A stretch of DNA of 64,000 nt from assembly GCF_932526225.1 (NCBI RefSeq), contig NC_064037.1:4794703-4858702 (forward strand). Reading direction: 5' to 3'. This DNA is from Nematostella vectensis (lineage: Eukaryota > Cnidaria > Anthozoa > Actiniaria > Edwardsiidae). Both the position numbers and the translations under genes were made by a program. Below the pieces are notes generated by a model. That model was given only the letters and a program-made list of their open reading frames with translations, was not told the DNA's origin and searched no databases. The first letter of the stretch is position 1. Each line of letters starts with the position of its first letter. Positions 36,220 through 50,380 of the stretch are shown piece after piece.

Positions 36220-39200
36220 TCATTTTCTATGATATCGGCTTTCAGTTGGGGACAAGTCTCTAAGGTTTGCCACCTCATGCGAAGAACGAACTTGATGTCT
36301 GTCAATGTAGTCATCTATGTTGAGTAGGAACACAGCAGTGCTGTCCGACATGTCCGTGAAGCTTGACATTTTCCTAAGTCCAGAAGAAGACTCGGAAACC
36401 TGCACCCCACCCTTCTCTGTTGGCTCGGATTTGACCGATCGCGGGGAGTTAACAACACCATTGTGTTCTTCGAAGTTCGTATTTGTTTTTGGGTCGAGCC
36501 GACTTCGCTGCTGCTCCGCGTACAAAGAGCTTAACGAGCGTCGCTGCTCGATGGTCGGTCTTTCAACAGCCCTAAGCTCCCTCGCGCTGTCATCCCTAGT
36601 AGCGGATGACTTGAAATTAACCTCCTTTAGGAGATTCGGTAGGATTGTTGGAATGCGAGATATGTCCATTGACTGATTGTGTGAGAGATTGCCCGCGTTT
36701 CCCTTCCCTGGGATTGCGGTTGACGCTCTTGGGAGATTAACCGGTGAAGTCGATTCTCGTCCATGGCGGCTTACAGAATGATCTGTCTTCTGCAGCCAGG
36801 AATAAGTCGAAAAACTAGGATCGTAATTACTTGAATCACTTTGTTTGTTCGATCGATAATCCAAGTTTAGTCTACTTTCCAGCTCTTGAGTAGTTTTCTT
36901 GTCTACCCTCACTTTTCCGGCTGAAATTCGGTTCAACTCCTCCTCAAGATTCCTACCCCAATTCTTCTCCGCTACTTCAAATGCTGTTTCAGACTCAGGA
37001 CTATAAAACTCGATATCAGAATCATCCTTGGAGTCAACCTCCCAGTAAAAAGTGTCGTCAATGTTCGTTGGAAGGTCTAGTTCTAAGCCGAGGTCCTCTT
37101 CATCTAATTCGATCTCAAGATGAGGAACGTAAGTATGGACTTTGTGTTGTTCATTAGGAAGCCGACAGAAGTCTCGTAAAAGTGGGTCTTCGCGATTCGA
37201 CATTCTGTTTCTTGGTGAATAGTACTCATTAGTGTATGTTTGACTAACTCTGTCACTACCAGATGGGTATTCGCGCGTTTTTCTGGATAATGATTTGAGA
37301 TGATCCAAAGGCTGACAATCATTTACGCTCTCAGGGCTTGAATGGTATCTTGGGCTAGCTTTGTCGATCTCGAAAGATCTAGATATAAGTCCGCTAATGC
37401 GCGAGGCAGTACTGCTTCCTGAATCGTTCAACTTTCTGCTTTCATTGTATTTCAACTCATTTTCTAAGACCCTCTCTTTCTTTTTGAGTGTGTCAACCCA
37501 TTTCTTTTCCAGAGCTTGCCTCTCTGTCGACAACTCCTTTTCCAGCCTGTCCTTCTCCTTTAATTTTATCTGCAGCTGCTGACTTTCGGCGACTTTGCGC
37601 TCCATTTCGACTTTCTCTTGACTCAGCTTCTGCTGAAGGTCGCTTATTTGCTTGCGCTTCAACGACAGAATTCTCTTCTCGCGTTGCAAGTTTTCTTCCA
37701 GAAGATTCTCATAGTACTTAGACCTTGCCTCGTCTCCCGGGCTGGTGCTAGAAGTTATGTGTGCCATCTGCCGGAGCAACTTGTCCTCTATGACTTTGTG
37801 TTTCTCTCTAAGCTTTTGCAACCGGTCGACAAGTAGGCGCCGCTGCTCCTCCAGGTGCCGAAGCTGGCTCGTTAACACCTCTTGGATCCGTCTGTCTGCG
37901 AACTCCGCCGACCGGATCTTTTCTTTGATGTCCTTTATCATGTCCTCAATCTCACGAATGTGGGACTGGATCTCTTTTTCCTGCTTTGCTTTAGTCTCGC
38001 GTAGTGCCTGCAGCATGCCGGAAATAGCGTCTTTTGTGAGTGGCTTGTCAGGAGAAGCGTTAGGCTGCAAACATTCGTTTACCGACGACAATCTACTATC
38101 TCCATACTTTGTTTTCAGATCCAGAAGCTCTTCCCTTAACTTAAGTTCTAACTGGTTCCTCTCCGACATCAAATGTTCCATAAATTTCATGAGCTGAGAA
38201 AGGCGACCTTTGTCGCTGGCATCTGATCCTTCATTCCTCTCTGCAGTTCTTGAGGAAATAAACCTTTCTGTTCTTTTTAAGCTTTCATTTTCAACTTTCA
38301 GCCTCTCGTTCTCGTCTCTGAGTCGTTCGATTCGCTTACTATCAGCATCGTGAACCTTACGCTGTCTCTGCTCCCTTACGCTTTTGAGCAACTCGGCGTT
38401 CTCATCCCGAAGTCGTTTCAATTCCCCTTTCATGTAACCTTCTTCATCGTGATTTCTCGCAATTTCCTCTTCCATGCCTCTCATCTTCGACTTCAACGAC
38501 TTGATGTACTTCTTCAGTTCGTCAACCTCTTGTCTTTTGTACCTTAGCTGATCTTCAATTGCTCTCTTGTTTTCGTCAAACTCCTCTTCCAAGAGCCGTT
38601 TTGTCGATTCGATCTTCTCCCATGCTAGCCTCTCGACGTTTTTGCCCATCTTACTCCTCAGCACTTCGAGGTCAAGCATGTGGCTTTCTGTCAAAGCCTT
38701 CGACGCATTTTCTTGCTGGACCAGACTTTCTAGGCGAACCATCAACTTGTCTAGTTCATCGGCATGATCCTTAGTCATTCTGTCTTGGCGCTGCTGGTAC
38801 TCAGACTCGAGCTCTGCCTTCAATGACGCTATTTCGCTCTCATGCGTTTGCGCTGAAGTTTTTATGTCTTCTTGTAGACTGCTTAGTTTTTCAGTAAGAA
38901 TCCTATTTTCCTTCTGCAGATCGGAGACATCAGATGACTCTTTACTTACAGTTGAATCCCTCTTAACAGCTGCTATCACTTCCAGCTGTGAGGACAACGT
39001 TTCAACTTGATCACGATATTTGACGATCTGCTGTTCTTGTTCCTGTATAGCGTTTTGTAACGTCTTTCGTTCAATTTCGTACTTTTCCTTCAAGCTCTCG
39101 GTTGCTTCTCTGTGTCTGTCTTCATGCTCTTCCAAGCACGTGCTCTTTTTATGAAGTTCACATTTTATTGCTTCTACTTCATTACATTTAATTTGTAATT

Positions 39201-42200
39201 GCGTTGTCAGCTTCTTAACCTCTTTCATGTGCTCGAGTTTTATCGCCTCTGTTCGATTGTTCATCTCCCTTTGATGCCCCTCTTCCAACTCAACCTCGAA
39301 ATTGTTTTCAAACGCAATCTGGTTTTTCAGCAAGTTCAACTCATTCTCGTAGTGTCTTTTCAACCTTTCGTTTTCAGTTTGTAATATAACTATTTGTTCT
39401 GAAAATCCCTTTACTTTAGTCTCATTGACACTATCCAAACGTTGTTGAAGCTCTTCGATACTTTCTTTTTGTACCTCTGTTAATTTTTCAAGGGCAAGTA
39501 CTTTGTTTTGCATCATATTCCGCTCGACCTCAACCTCCTTCTTGAATGATTGCAAAGTGAAGCAATGCTTCTCTTCATTTTCTCTGATGTTGGATGCGTT
39601 TTCGTCGTCCTTGAGCTGCCCGAGTTGTTCAAGGTTTGCAACCATTCCCTTGAGGGCCACCACCTCGATTTCTAACTCTTTTGTCTTTGCCATGTATTCC
39701 TGTTCCTTTTTAGCAAATATATCTTCATAATTCATTCTTAAAGTAGAATTCAGTTCTTCGTGCTCTTTGAAAAGTTCCTCTTTCATGCGCTCCACACTTG
39801 ACATGTTGTCCGAGTTCTGTGCTTCCCTAACTGATTGCAATTCCTTTTCTAAACCAGCTGACTTACATTTCTCAGCTTCCAGCTCCTGTGATGTTTCCCT
39901 GATGAGGGTATCCCGTTCTGCCACCCTTTCGTCCATAGTATTAGACAAACTCACAAGCTTTTGACTTAAGTCATCTCCTTTATGGATAGCATCGTCTAGC
40001 TCTTGCGCAAGCTGGTCAATTTTCCCATCGTACATCTCTATGACAGCTTGCTTCGCTTTATCCATGTTATGAATATTTCGCTGAAGCTTAGCGGTAGACG
40101 CTTGCGATTCTTCCAGCTCTTTTAAAAGTCTGGTATTTGACTGTTGTAACTCATCGAGTTTACGCTCAAGATCATTGACTCGCTCCTCTTTGGTCGAGGC
40201 TTCTTCCTCTGCTTTGTCATTCGATGCGGGGTTTTTGTCTTGTACCTGACGCTTATCACTTATCTTTTCCTTTAGAACATCGACCTCTTCGCAACGCTCT
40301 CGCAAGAGTTCCTGTAATGTTTCAACCAAGGCGCCTCCACCTTCAACTTCTTTCCTCATTTTATCCAACTCTCTACTCTTTTCTTGGAACTCTTCTTTTA
40401 GCCTTTCGATTTGCTCCTCCCTTTCTTGCAACGTTTGTTTGAGTTTTTCAGTTTCAACACTTCTTTCTTTTAACTCACCTTCTAAATACGTTACTTTATG
40501 AAGAAGCTCTTGAACTTTCTCGCCATTGTTGTTTCTATCCTTAAGATTGGAAATCTCCTTTTCCAGGGCTTTTATCTTGTCTTCATAGCTCTCAATGACT
40601 TTCGGATTATCGGTTTCTTCGCTTTGTTTTGACTGTCTTTCAAGTTCTTTGAGCTTTTCTTCCATTTGCTTCACCCTTTCAATGTCCTTCTTCTGTTTGG
40701 TTGTTACGCCTTCAAGTAGTTTAACTTTTTGGCTGAGCTGATTATTCTGGTTCATTAGCTCTTTGTTCTTGCTCCTTTCAGAAACCAACTCTTCGTAAAT
40801 AACTCTAAGCTTTCCTTCATATTCCTCCTTTAGCTTCTGGCGTTTTGCTCCAGCTTCTTTTGCCAATTGTTCCCTTTTCTTTGCAATTTGCTCCTCAAGT
40901 TCCTCTTTTAGTGATTCAAGCTCTTTCTCGTGCTGGCTCAGCAGGACGCCAAACTTATCATGACCTTCGTATTCCAACTCTTCGATTAAGGACTTGTACC
41001 TATCATTCTCCTTTTGCAGTTCCTCAATGTGATCCTTGTATGTCTGCGTATCTTCCGTTACACTCTCTGTACTCGTGTTTCCTGTCTCGCTCTTTAATCG
41101 CTCAACCTCTTGAACTAGACTGACAATTTCCTGCATGTGTCTGTTGTTTGCGAGTTCCAGTTCACCATTATTCTGTTTCTGAGTCTCGATATCGTCCTTG
41201 AGATTTGCAATTAAAAGCTCGTACTTTACTTTGATGTCATCAAGACTACTAGCTCCCTTCCTGTTTTCATCTTCCAAAGCCTGAACTTTTTCTTTCAGTT
41301 CAGCAACTTGAAAATTGAATTCGTCAGACTGCTTTTTCTTTTCCTGTAAGATATTGCTATTCGACTCTTTGACGGACTCAAGTGTGGCCTTGAAAGCTTG
41401 GAGTTCATGTTTTAAATCTCTGTTTTCATGTAAGAGCTGTTTGATCTCCTCATTTACCACACCTTCCTCATTTTCCTGTACGCTTCCAATTTTTTTAGTA
41501 AGATCTGAAATCTCCTCTCCATGTGAGGACTTCAACTGCTCCTTTTCGATCTCAATCTCCATTACCCTCCGTTTTGACAGTTGCAGCTCCTCCGAAACTT
41601 GTTCCAGTTTGCTTTCGAGTTGGTTCTTGTCTTTACGAATAGCCTCAAAATCCTTATCTTTCTTAGCTGCGTTTTCTAATGCATTATTCAAGTTAGAATG
41701 AAGTTCCTCCATTTGCTCAAAATGTTTATTCTCCATAGCCCTCTTCACCTCGGTCAGCTCGTAACAGTTGGCAGTGGCATCTTCCAAGTCTTTCTCCAGA
41801 TCAGCGACTCTATCGGTCAACCCTTGAACTTCCGATGTCCGCTTATCCACTAGAGACAGCTTTTCTTTTTTCTCATTGAGGTACTTTTCTTGTGTTTCTT
41901 GTAACTCTTTTTCCAAGCATTGTAGTTTCTCGGAAAACTTTTCAATTTCTTCAAAATGCTTTACTTCGATGTTTTTCTTTTCCTCCTCCAGTTCAACGTT
42001 TGTACTTTGAGAATCACTTAAATCTTGTTCAAGCTGTGCTATCTTTATCGCAGTCTCCGAGTCAACCTGACCTCCCTCTAGCTCAAGACACCTCCTACGA
42101 CTTTCCTCGAGATCGTTTTCAAGCTCTTTTATCTTTTCCGTCAAAGACTCAACCTTTTCCGTAAGCCTATTGTCCATGGCTCGCTTGGCTTCTTCAAGCT

Positions 42201-45200
42201 CTGCGCAATTAGAAATATAAGATTCCAGTTGTTTAGAAAGATCATCCACAATTACACTTAATTCCTGCCTCTCTGCCGCCAGCTTGTCGAAATTTTCATC
42301 TTTCTTTTTATTCGAGCTTTCCAACGTTTCTAGCTTTTCCTTCGAGAGCTTTACTTCATCCTCATACGCTTGCATCAGCGCCGATTTCTCCTCCCCCAGT
42401 TTCTCCGCTTTTTTCATATATATGTTTACCTCTTCCTGGAGAGTTCTCACCTCTCCCTCTTCCATTTCGTCGTATTTTCTTTTCATATTTTCGAGTTGGG
42501 CTCCATAGTTCTCCACTAACATTCTGTTGCCATCTTCCAACTCCTTGACCTTTGCTTTGTAAATCTGTAGCTCATGTTCAAGAGTCTTCATCCCCTCTTC
42601 CTCGATGTTTTCTGTCATTTTATAACGCTCCTCCACTTCGTCCATTTTGTTTTTGAGCTCGGAAAGGTCCCTTTCGTACTTCTCCATAAGTTCCTTGTTC
42701 TCCTGTTCCAGCTCTTGACATTTACTCTTGTAAGGCTGCAGTTCGTCTTTGACCAGCGATAGCTGTTTCTCGAACTGTTCCTTTTGTTGAGCCTCAAATA
42801 CTTCTTGGTTTCTTTGCTGAACCTGTTCCATCTGAAGCATTATTTCAGAGACTTCGCTTTCGTATTTCTCCTTCAAAGTACGATTTGTTTCCTCGAGCTC
42901 TGATCGACCCTTGACAATATCCTCCTCGTATTGCTTTCTAAGAGTCCGCTCAACTTTATTCACCTTTTCATTAAGCTCTCCTTGGTACTTCTCTTTCAGC
43001 TCCTTGGCCTTCTTCTCCACCAATGCCTTACACTGCTTCTTCAACTCGTCTTCGATAAACTTCACTTCTTTTTCTTTTTCGGCTTTGAACGCCTGCACTT
43101 GCATCTCTACGTCCCCAAGTTTGGCTTCGTAGTCGGCGACCTTTGCCCTCTCCGCGCTTAGCTCCTGCTCGAGACTTTCGACCTTAGACTGAAACTCCTC
43201 TTTGATGACAAACACCTGTTGCTGGGTGGTGTCCACCTCGATGTAAGATTGCCGTCTCTCCTCTGACAACCCTCGCATTCTTTGCATCAGATCTGTTATC
43301 TCCTCGGCGTGATCATTTTTGAGGGACTGAATCTGTTCTTCCATGTCGACGGTAACCTGCAAAAGTAGGTTAGGCATTTGTATAGCGCAAATGGACATTA
43401 CGACATACCATATCCGCTTCACAAATAGGGCATATTACAATTACAAGTATGTGTGTCAGTAGGTAAGCACTTTCACTGAAGATGATGCTACAAGACAACA
43501 TCCCAAACAACTCTATTACGTTGTCCTTGTACACGTTGATGTACTCTGTGTAGCGAGACAAAACCGTCTGAGCTTCATCGAAAAAGGAGGGGCCCAAAGT
43601 CTCCAATGTAAAAAGACAGGATTTTACCCAAATGTAAAAGTCACAAGCTGACCTAAGCCGTATCAAAACCCGGGTCCCCCGTCGTTAGAAACGCAGCCCA
43701 AAACCAATGTGAAAATACCTAAACCCTAGCTCTCCTAACCTGCTCCAGGTCCGACTGGTGCTGAGCGCGGATCTGCCGCTGCATCGCCAGGATTTTATCC
43801 TCGTAGTCATTCCGTTGTCGCTCAAACTGCTGCTCCCAATCCTCCTCAATCCTGTGCACATTATCGTCCAACTCATTTTGAAACTGCTCCTTTAGCTTGT
43901 TGGTAAGGTGGTCAACCTGTTTCTGATACTGCGCATGGATGCGTTCCAACTCTTCAGCCATGCTTCCGTCCTTGATTGTAACTCGCATTAGCTCTGGGTG
44001 ATCCCTATCCTCCGAGCTCTCGCTTAAAGAGCCATTCATTCCAGCCGCCTCGTTGTATCCTATGTCACCGTTCGCCACAAACTCTCCCGCTTCAATCGAG
44101 TTACTCCGCGAGGATTGCTGCTGCATCGAGAGCTTCCTGAGCTTATCCACTTCAGCGTTGGAGCGCTCTAACTGACTCAGTAAGTCGTCGATCTCAGTAC
44201 GATGCTGGTGTATAAGCCGATCTTTCACCGCTAGAACCTCACGACGGAATTTCGTCTCTTCCTGCTCTAGTCGATGCTCCATACTCTCTTCCAAATCGGC
44301 CATCTTGCTTTTTAAATCGTCGATCTCCTGTATTCGTTCTGTTAGTTCAGAATCCCTCGCATCACTCTCTCCTTTAGCCAGCCGCTCCTTCAATTCCTCC
44401 ACTTCCCTCTCATAGTTCGCCTTCAATTCCTTCATCCTCTCCTCTACCAAACTCTCAGTATCGCTATTTTCTAGTTTATCAAGCTGCGCTCTCAGCTCTT
44501 CAAGCTCAGACTCGTGTTTCTCTTGCTCTGATTCCATTTCCATTTGCGTTCTTAGCAAATTCTTCTGAAGCTTGTTGATATGGTAATTCTTATCCTCGAT
44601 AGTGTTTCTTAATTTTTGAATCTCACGTTCGCACTCCTTAATGTGTGTCTCGGTATTTCCAGAACCATTACTTGTAAAATGTTCAGAGAAACTTGAAGAT
44701 AAGACAGCTAGCTCTTCGGCGTGTTCGGCTTGTAATTTGTCTTTTTCGCTGACCAACTCATCAATTTGTTTTTTCAGTTGTGACACTTCGGCTAAAAGAC
44801 CGTCTCGCTCTTCTTTAATCTGAAAAAAAAAAAAGACGTAACCACTTCAATACTTGTTAATTCTAATATCAAATTATACAATTTTTCACCAAGTTAGTGA
44901 TAGCTTTGCGAAAAACAGTTATACTAGAAAAACTGACACCTACGGCCTTCTCTATGGTATGATTTTAAAGGTTCAAAATTGAGAAAATGGATTTTAAAAC
45001 ATCCTTAGCTAATATAGAAATATATTCTATACAATTGCATATCCTAGTAAAAAAATTTTTGCCTGAACGCCAATAATTGTAATTTGAATTCAATGTTCTT
45101 GTGTTGCCATCAAAACTGTTACCGCATTTACACGAATAAATGCCTCACCTGAATAAGCGCCTCCGCTAATAACCCCCTTGAACCAAAACTATTTATAAGC

Positions 45201-45820
45201 GCCCCCACGAAAAAGCACCCCCTAGTTTTAATGTAACCGTGTGTAAAAGGACTTTCAAGAAAGAGACAAATACTTAGTGGATGTTCACATAGAATTATGC
45301 CACTAATTCAGAAATGTTGTCTATTCCCCCCCCCCCCCCTACAACGGCCAAAAGTCCACTTTCGGTTCTCAATAGACGTGCTATTTGGAAACAAAATAAA
45401 TAGAGCATAAGCTAGTATGTCATCAATACATAAGTCAGACTATTCTGCAGCCAAATCCAACAATAAACGTCCCGTGGAGATAGTGCAAAGGCACTAAAAA
45501 ACACTTTTGTTATTTCGGAGGTGGTCAGATTTTTGTCAGAAAACTCACTCATTCCCTCCACCCCCCGTCCTCCAGGAAAACTAGGTATATATATATATAT
45601 ATATTTTTTATGTCGCACCCTCCCCCCCCCCCCAAGAAAAATCTTGGGTATGGGCCTGTAAATTCCATTTGAGGAAGGTGGTATTAACTACTTGGTTATG
45701 ACTTCTAGCAGGCTCGACCAATGTCAGATGAGCACCTACCGTTTGAAATTCTTGTTGTTTCCTTTCAAGCTCAGAAATTGAGGGTTCGGTGGTATTTATG
45801 GTGTTTTCCATGGCTGTGGC
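36220..45820 (-). CDS. giant coiled-coil protein, about 2,762 aa, unrecognised (centrosomal or golgin type)
   Basis: Three coding exons in phase 0 on the minus strand: 45740-45820 (ATG at 45811-45809 in the good context GCCATGG), 43740-44819 and 36220-43356. The last exon alone encodes 2,378 residues. Junctions preserve heptads (ELERKQQEFQT / IKEERDGLL; DLEQ / VTVDMEEQI). Residues about 10 to 2350 are almost unbroken Glu/Lys/Gln/Leu-rich coiled coil with internally repeated blocks such as EEAKRAMDNRL and EVKRAMENKHFEQM. From about 2360 the chain becomes Ser-rich and disordered, with a strongly acidic patch (about 2460-2500, ELDEEDLGLELDLPTNIDD) and a basic tail. No transmembrane helix, motor, SMC head or pericentrin-AKAP PACT motif (KYLLLLLGG type) was seen. 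A scaffold of the centrosome, Golgi or cytoskeleton is plausible but inferred. Exons upstream of 45820 are probably 5' UTR and were not resolved. Confidence 0.82.
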
Positions 45821-47699
45821 CTGTAGAGCAATAAGAAATGCCAGCATTGAAAAAAGGATTTTGCACAAATCCGACAGACTGCTCTATCTACAGGATAGGA
45901 TGGCACAGGGGTGTGATCATCATCAAAAGGTAGAAGTGTTTACATCTTGGACTTCCTTGGCTACCATTAAACTCTGCTATTCACCACAAAGACACTGATG
46001 GTGTCAGTGATGATGAGTAATGCAGATAACTGTAAAAAAGTGAAGGTGTAGGGGAGAACAAGTTGTGGGGGAGAGCAAGGCATGCAATAGGCCATTCCAG
46101 CTATAAGCTTGTGCGCATACCCCAACCACCAGAATTCAGCAGTTACCTTTTTAAGCTTACACCAAATGAAACCTGTGCTTTATGATGGTAGTTGAAGTAG
46201 GTTTCCATGCTGTGTGAAAGGCATGCTTATAGCTGGAATAGCCAATTGACTAGCCTGCGTAGCAAGCCCTAAAGGTTGGAAAAAAAGGAGATAGAGACGA
46301 GATGCACACGCTGGATGAGGGGGGCTCGCAGCTGACCCCCCTTTTTTTTTGTATATCCAATTGGCACCACTCACACCAAGTAGACATTCAAGGCCTTGTA
46401 ATATTACACACCCGTCATAAATTGCAGTTAAAGGGTGATATCGACAGCAGAATACATGGTATACAGAGGAAACATTATTTTACCTGTCTATGAGTGAAGA
46501 AAACTGGACACACAGTATTGTGTGCTTGTGTTTTTTTCTTATAAATGCAGCGTTTATGGTTGTCATATTGAAAGGTGTGAAAATAAAATAATCTGAAGCA
46601 GTATATAGTAAACTTAAGGTGAGGATTGTTAATAATTAAAAGACTTTAGGTGAGGATCAACCTATTCATTACTATCATATACTAAAAGCTAACACTAGCA
46701 TTTTCACTAAAATACTAACTAAAATAGAACCAATAACACCATAGTATAAAGATGATTTTTTTTCACATTCATTTCTAAAATCATGGTTGAATTGCATTGT
46801 TGTAATGGTTTTTGGGAAGAAAACAAAGGCAATGACATACCGGGTATTTTCAGTGAAGTAAAATTAAAGAAAGTTATATTCTGGTATCATCCTAATAAGG
46901 AAATCCGATAAACATTATGCTCAATTTGAGGTTTCTCACCATTCATATAACCCCCACAGCTGATCAAACTCTCAATTACTCGTACAATACACAACTCCAG
47001 CGCTAAAATCAGCTCTAACTTATTAAATTGTATCGCATATGAAGAGAGAAAAACACACATTCAACTAAAGAAACCTGTACAAGAGTCAGCCTCGTCATGG
47101 CCTTCAAGTCTCGCCGATAGCATTTGACACGATTGTACCAAATTTGATATAGTAATCCGACAGATATACACCTAGGCTTAGGGGGCTATATGCGTCTATT
47201 CGAACTATGTAAATAAGACTAAACTGGAATAATTGCATTAGAAAGTTTAAAAAATAATGGAGTATTGTTGTTCACATTTTGCATAAGAGAATGACAGAAT
47301 ATCACTAAAAACGTTACAATACCAACACCTGCGTTATATAGACCTCAAGACACGAATAAGTCACATTCTGTAAAAGTCTCACTCTCAAGAGAGAAACAAG
47401 TAGTGCTACCATTAATCAAGAACTACAGTTACTCGTTGATAATAGTAGCGCACAAATAAATATGAAAAGTTTAATCGTTCAAATGACACACATAGAAAAG
47501 GCCCTACTTCGAGAATATAAATTGCATTAACGAGAGAATCATGTTTTGGAGTACATTACATCTTTGAACACATCTTATTGTAATAAGAAAACTCGAGCGA
47601 TGAACGAATATATTAACGAAACATAAAACTTCTGTTTATATACACCCGTATAACTTGATATCTTGTAGTTACAACGCGTGATGGATAATAAGTGCTACG

Positions 47700-47778
47700 G
47701 TTTATCTAGGTATTGTGAAATGCTAGCGCTAGTATTGGTGACATTGCCTGACAATTCGAGATCCATGTTGACCGCCAT
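47700..47778 (-). other. possible upstream coding exon of the coiled-coil gene
   Basis: On the minus strand an ATG at 47778 in the context AACATGGCGG opens MAVNMDLELSGNVTNTSASI and runs about 26 codons to a stop near 47697. A weak donor (GTAGCA) lies just before the stop, but its phase does not fit the exon at 45820, so another exon or a separate transcript would be required. It is recorded because the start context is typical of a real first exon. Confidence 0.25.
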
Positions 47779-50380
47779 GTTTTGAATTTTGATCAAGCCT
47801 CGAATGATAGCGTTGCTAAATGACGGTAGAATTCGGTTATTTCTCAACTGGTGGTTCGAATCTACATGGGACTACACTCACCTTCTAACCTATCAACGGT
47901 TTTGGACGCCATTGTCACGAGTGATAACGAAAGTAGGGCTACAACTGTCATCCAAAAATTACGGCCACCACAACAATTGCCAACAGCAATGAGTCCGGTG
48001 ATCTTTGGCTTCAAAGGAGAGCGATTGGCTCCCGCGCGCACTTCGTCTCGAATGACTAACGAAGTATAGTGAAACCCGAGTCGCTCTTATTAACCTTGTA
48101 ACTGCAGCGAGTGTTGTGTCACACACAGGGGTAACACAAAAATACGAATCTCCGAGAGTACAGACTAACTGGAGAGGTGTTACGCAAAGCCTTTCCAACG
48201 TGTTAATTTCTGTGGAATGTAAACAATAAACTTTCGCCCGAGCGCTAGTCTTACCTTGGTAAAGCGATGATTGGTATTTGTTTTCTTGCTTTAATCCCCA
48301 AGCCAGCTCGTCAAAACACTGTTTTTCCACACACCATCTGCTTTATAGAACAAAAATCCAGGCCACGTTACTTTTCGACGTTTGGAATTTGCAGACGTTT
48401 ACGATATTGAATCCTTACGTGGAAACAGTGCGGAATTCGATTACATTACCTCTGGTAATCTTTTAATGCTTGCAGTATTTTTAGTTGGTAGCAGCACCAT
48501 TATCTTTAGCGCTGAGGACACTTTCCGAGATTTGTAATCGTTACAGAAGTAGTCATGCCGCCAGCTCAGGGATGAGCCAATCAAAAGTTCTTCTTGACTG
48601 TCAATTCATTTGTACTTTTTTCATTGTTTTCTGATTTTTTCTCTAAACAATGAACACACAAGCTTTTTGATCCGCCTAACTGTCAGCGAATGGAAATATC
48701 AAAGGATCTGTCATTTTAGTGTCACTGAAGAAGAAGACTCTTTTCTCTGATCTAGAGGAAAGCAAACAATTTTAGCGTGCCCGCCGTTCAGCGAGAAACA
48801 AGAACAAACTCGGCATAATAATTTTTCAATATTATTTTCATTTATGTTTTCTCTATATGGACACAGGAAATGCGCGCGATTATTTGGAGAAAAACACTTT
48901 ACACCTCCGTACAAATCCATCGAAGTAAACTAGAGAATAATATGTTTTCACTCGCCACAAACCGCAGTGATAGACAAAGATAGAAATTGCACAGTTCCAA
49001 TTGACAGCGCTAGACACAACAGTACAAGCTATTTACCACCTGGATAATTTTGCGCATGACAAAATTCAGAAGTGGTGGGAAAAAGTGCCGTATTGAGTAG
49101 TTCGAACCAAAAATTAATTCATCTGCATTTCACCCCACCCGTTACTCTGAACACCGCTAAGTGATTCATATGTTTCATATATCCTTACAAGAGGGCATAA
49201 GATAAGAGAGGGACACTTTGGTATTACCCGCGCGCCAAGTCGATTCCCATGCTGGGTATTTTTTCAGTAACCACCACCCCACCACTGCGCGTGAGGATTT
49301 TCTCATTTTATTTTGCCCTACTCCCCCGCGGGTTGCGTGTTGTTGTGCTTCCAACTCGATAGAAAAAAAAGATCATGAAGAAAAAAACAAGTCTAACTTT
49401 AGTAAGCAAGATTGGCAAATATACTCACAAAAAGCCAAATCCCTGAATAGTTTGACTGTTTTGTTTGTCTGAGGGGCGAAGTCAAGTAAAGAAGACAGAA
49501 AATATCGACAAGGGATAAAATGGCTGTGATACCGCGTTTGATTCAAATCCCGACTCCAGCTTGTATAATAAACTTAATAGTTATAGAAATGTCTAGAAAC
49601 AACATCAACAAAGTACAGTAATATCTCCCTATCTATTTTCTCACAATTAGAGAAGCTCATATACTTCAGCTTGCTGGCTTTGATCATCACAAAAATGCAT
49701 TCCCTCGCTACAAAGACAGTTTTATGAAATATATTTTTTTGGATTCCTTCTGAATTCACCGGAATATTCACAAAAATCAATATCATATCTAAATTACAGA
49801 TTTCGTTTGACCATTAGGAAGATAATCAATGTTGAGAAACCACGAAGAAGCAGCAAGTTAGAGCGGAAGCGGTGTTGAACCCGTTTGAAGCACGAGGTTT
49901 TCCGCTTTTCATTTTGAATGAAGTCTCTTTTTATAAGTTTTCGAAATCTTGCAATTCTCGAAGTACTACATTACCATAATGAAATTTTTGATGTTATTAG
50001 TGCAAATAGGGTGGTTCTTTTTTCTTTTTACTATAAGCACAAGTTGATTCTGCATTTTAGAACGCATCAGTACTAAAAAAGAATTTTTTCCTGCTATCTG
50101 AGCCTCGGCATGTTATCTCAGGCTAGACGTTCTTATAAAAAAGAGTGTATTCTCTTCGCAATAATCCAATATTTTACTAAAATCCAAGAACATTTTCGCC
50201 TTAAAATGCTCCAAAATTAAGAACGGCCCAGCCTCAACTGAATATTAGACGTTACACGTTCTTATAAAAAAGTGTATTTGACATTTTTCGATGAAAACAA
50301 TACCAACAACAAATCATTTGTTTTCCCCCAATAACTCGATTCCCGCAGCTCGAACTAAAAACTTTCCTATGAGTTTCAAG

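Noticed and set aside
36317-43161. Many plus-strand frames of 60-150 codons opposite the coiled-coil exon
   Set aside because: They are antisense shadows of Glu/Lys/Leu-rich coding sequence, giving Ser/Phe/Leu-rich strings without domains.
36220-45820. Assignment of the coiled-coil gene to pericentrin/AKAP9
   Set aside because: The C-terminal PACT motif could not be found, and coiled-coil similarity alone is not diagnostic.
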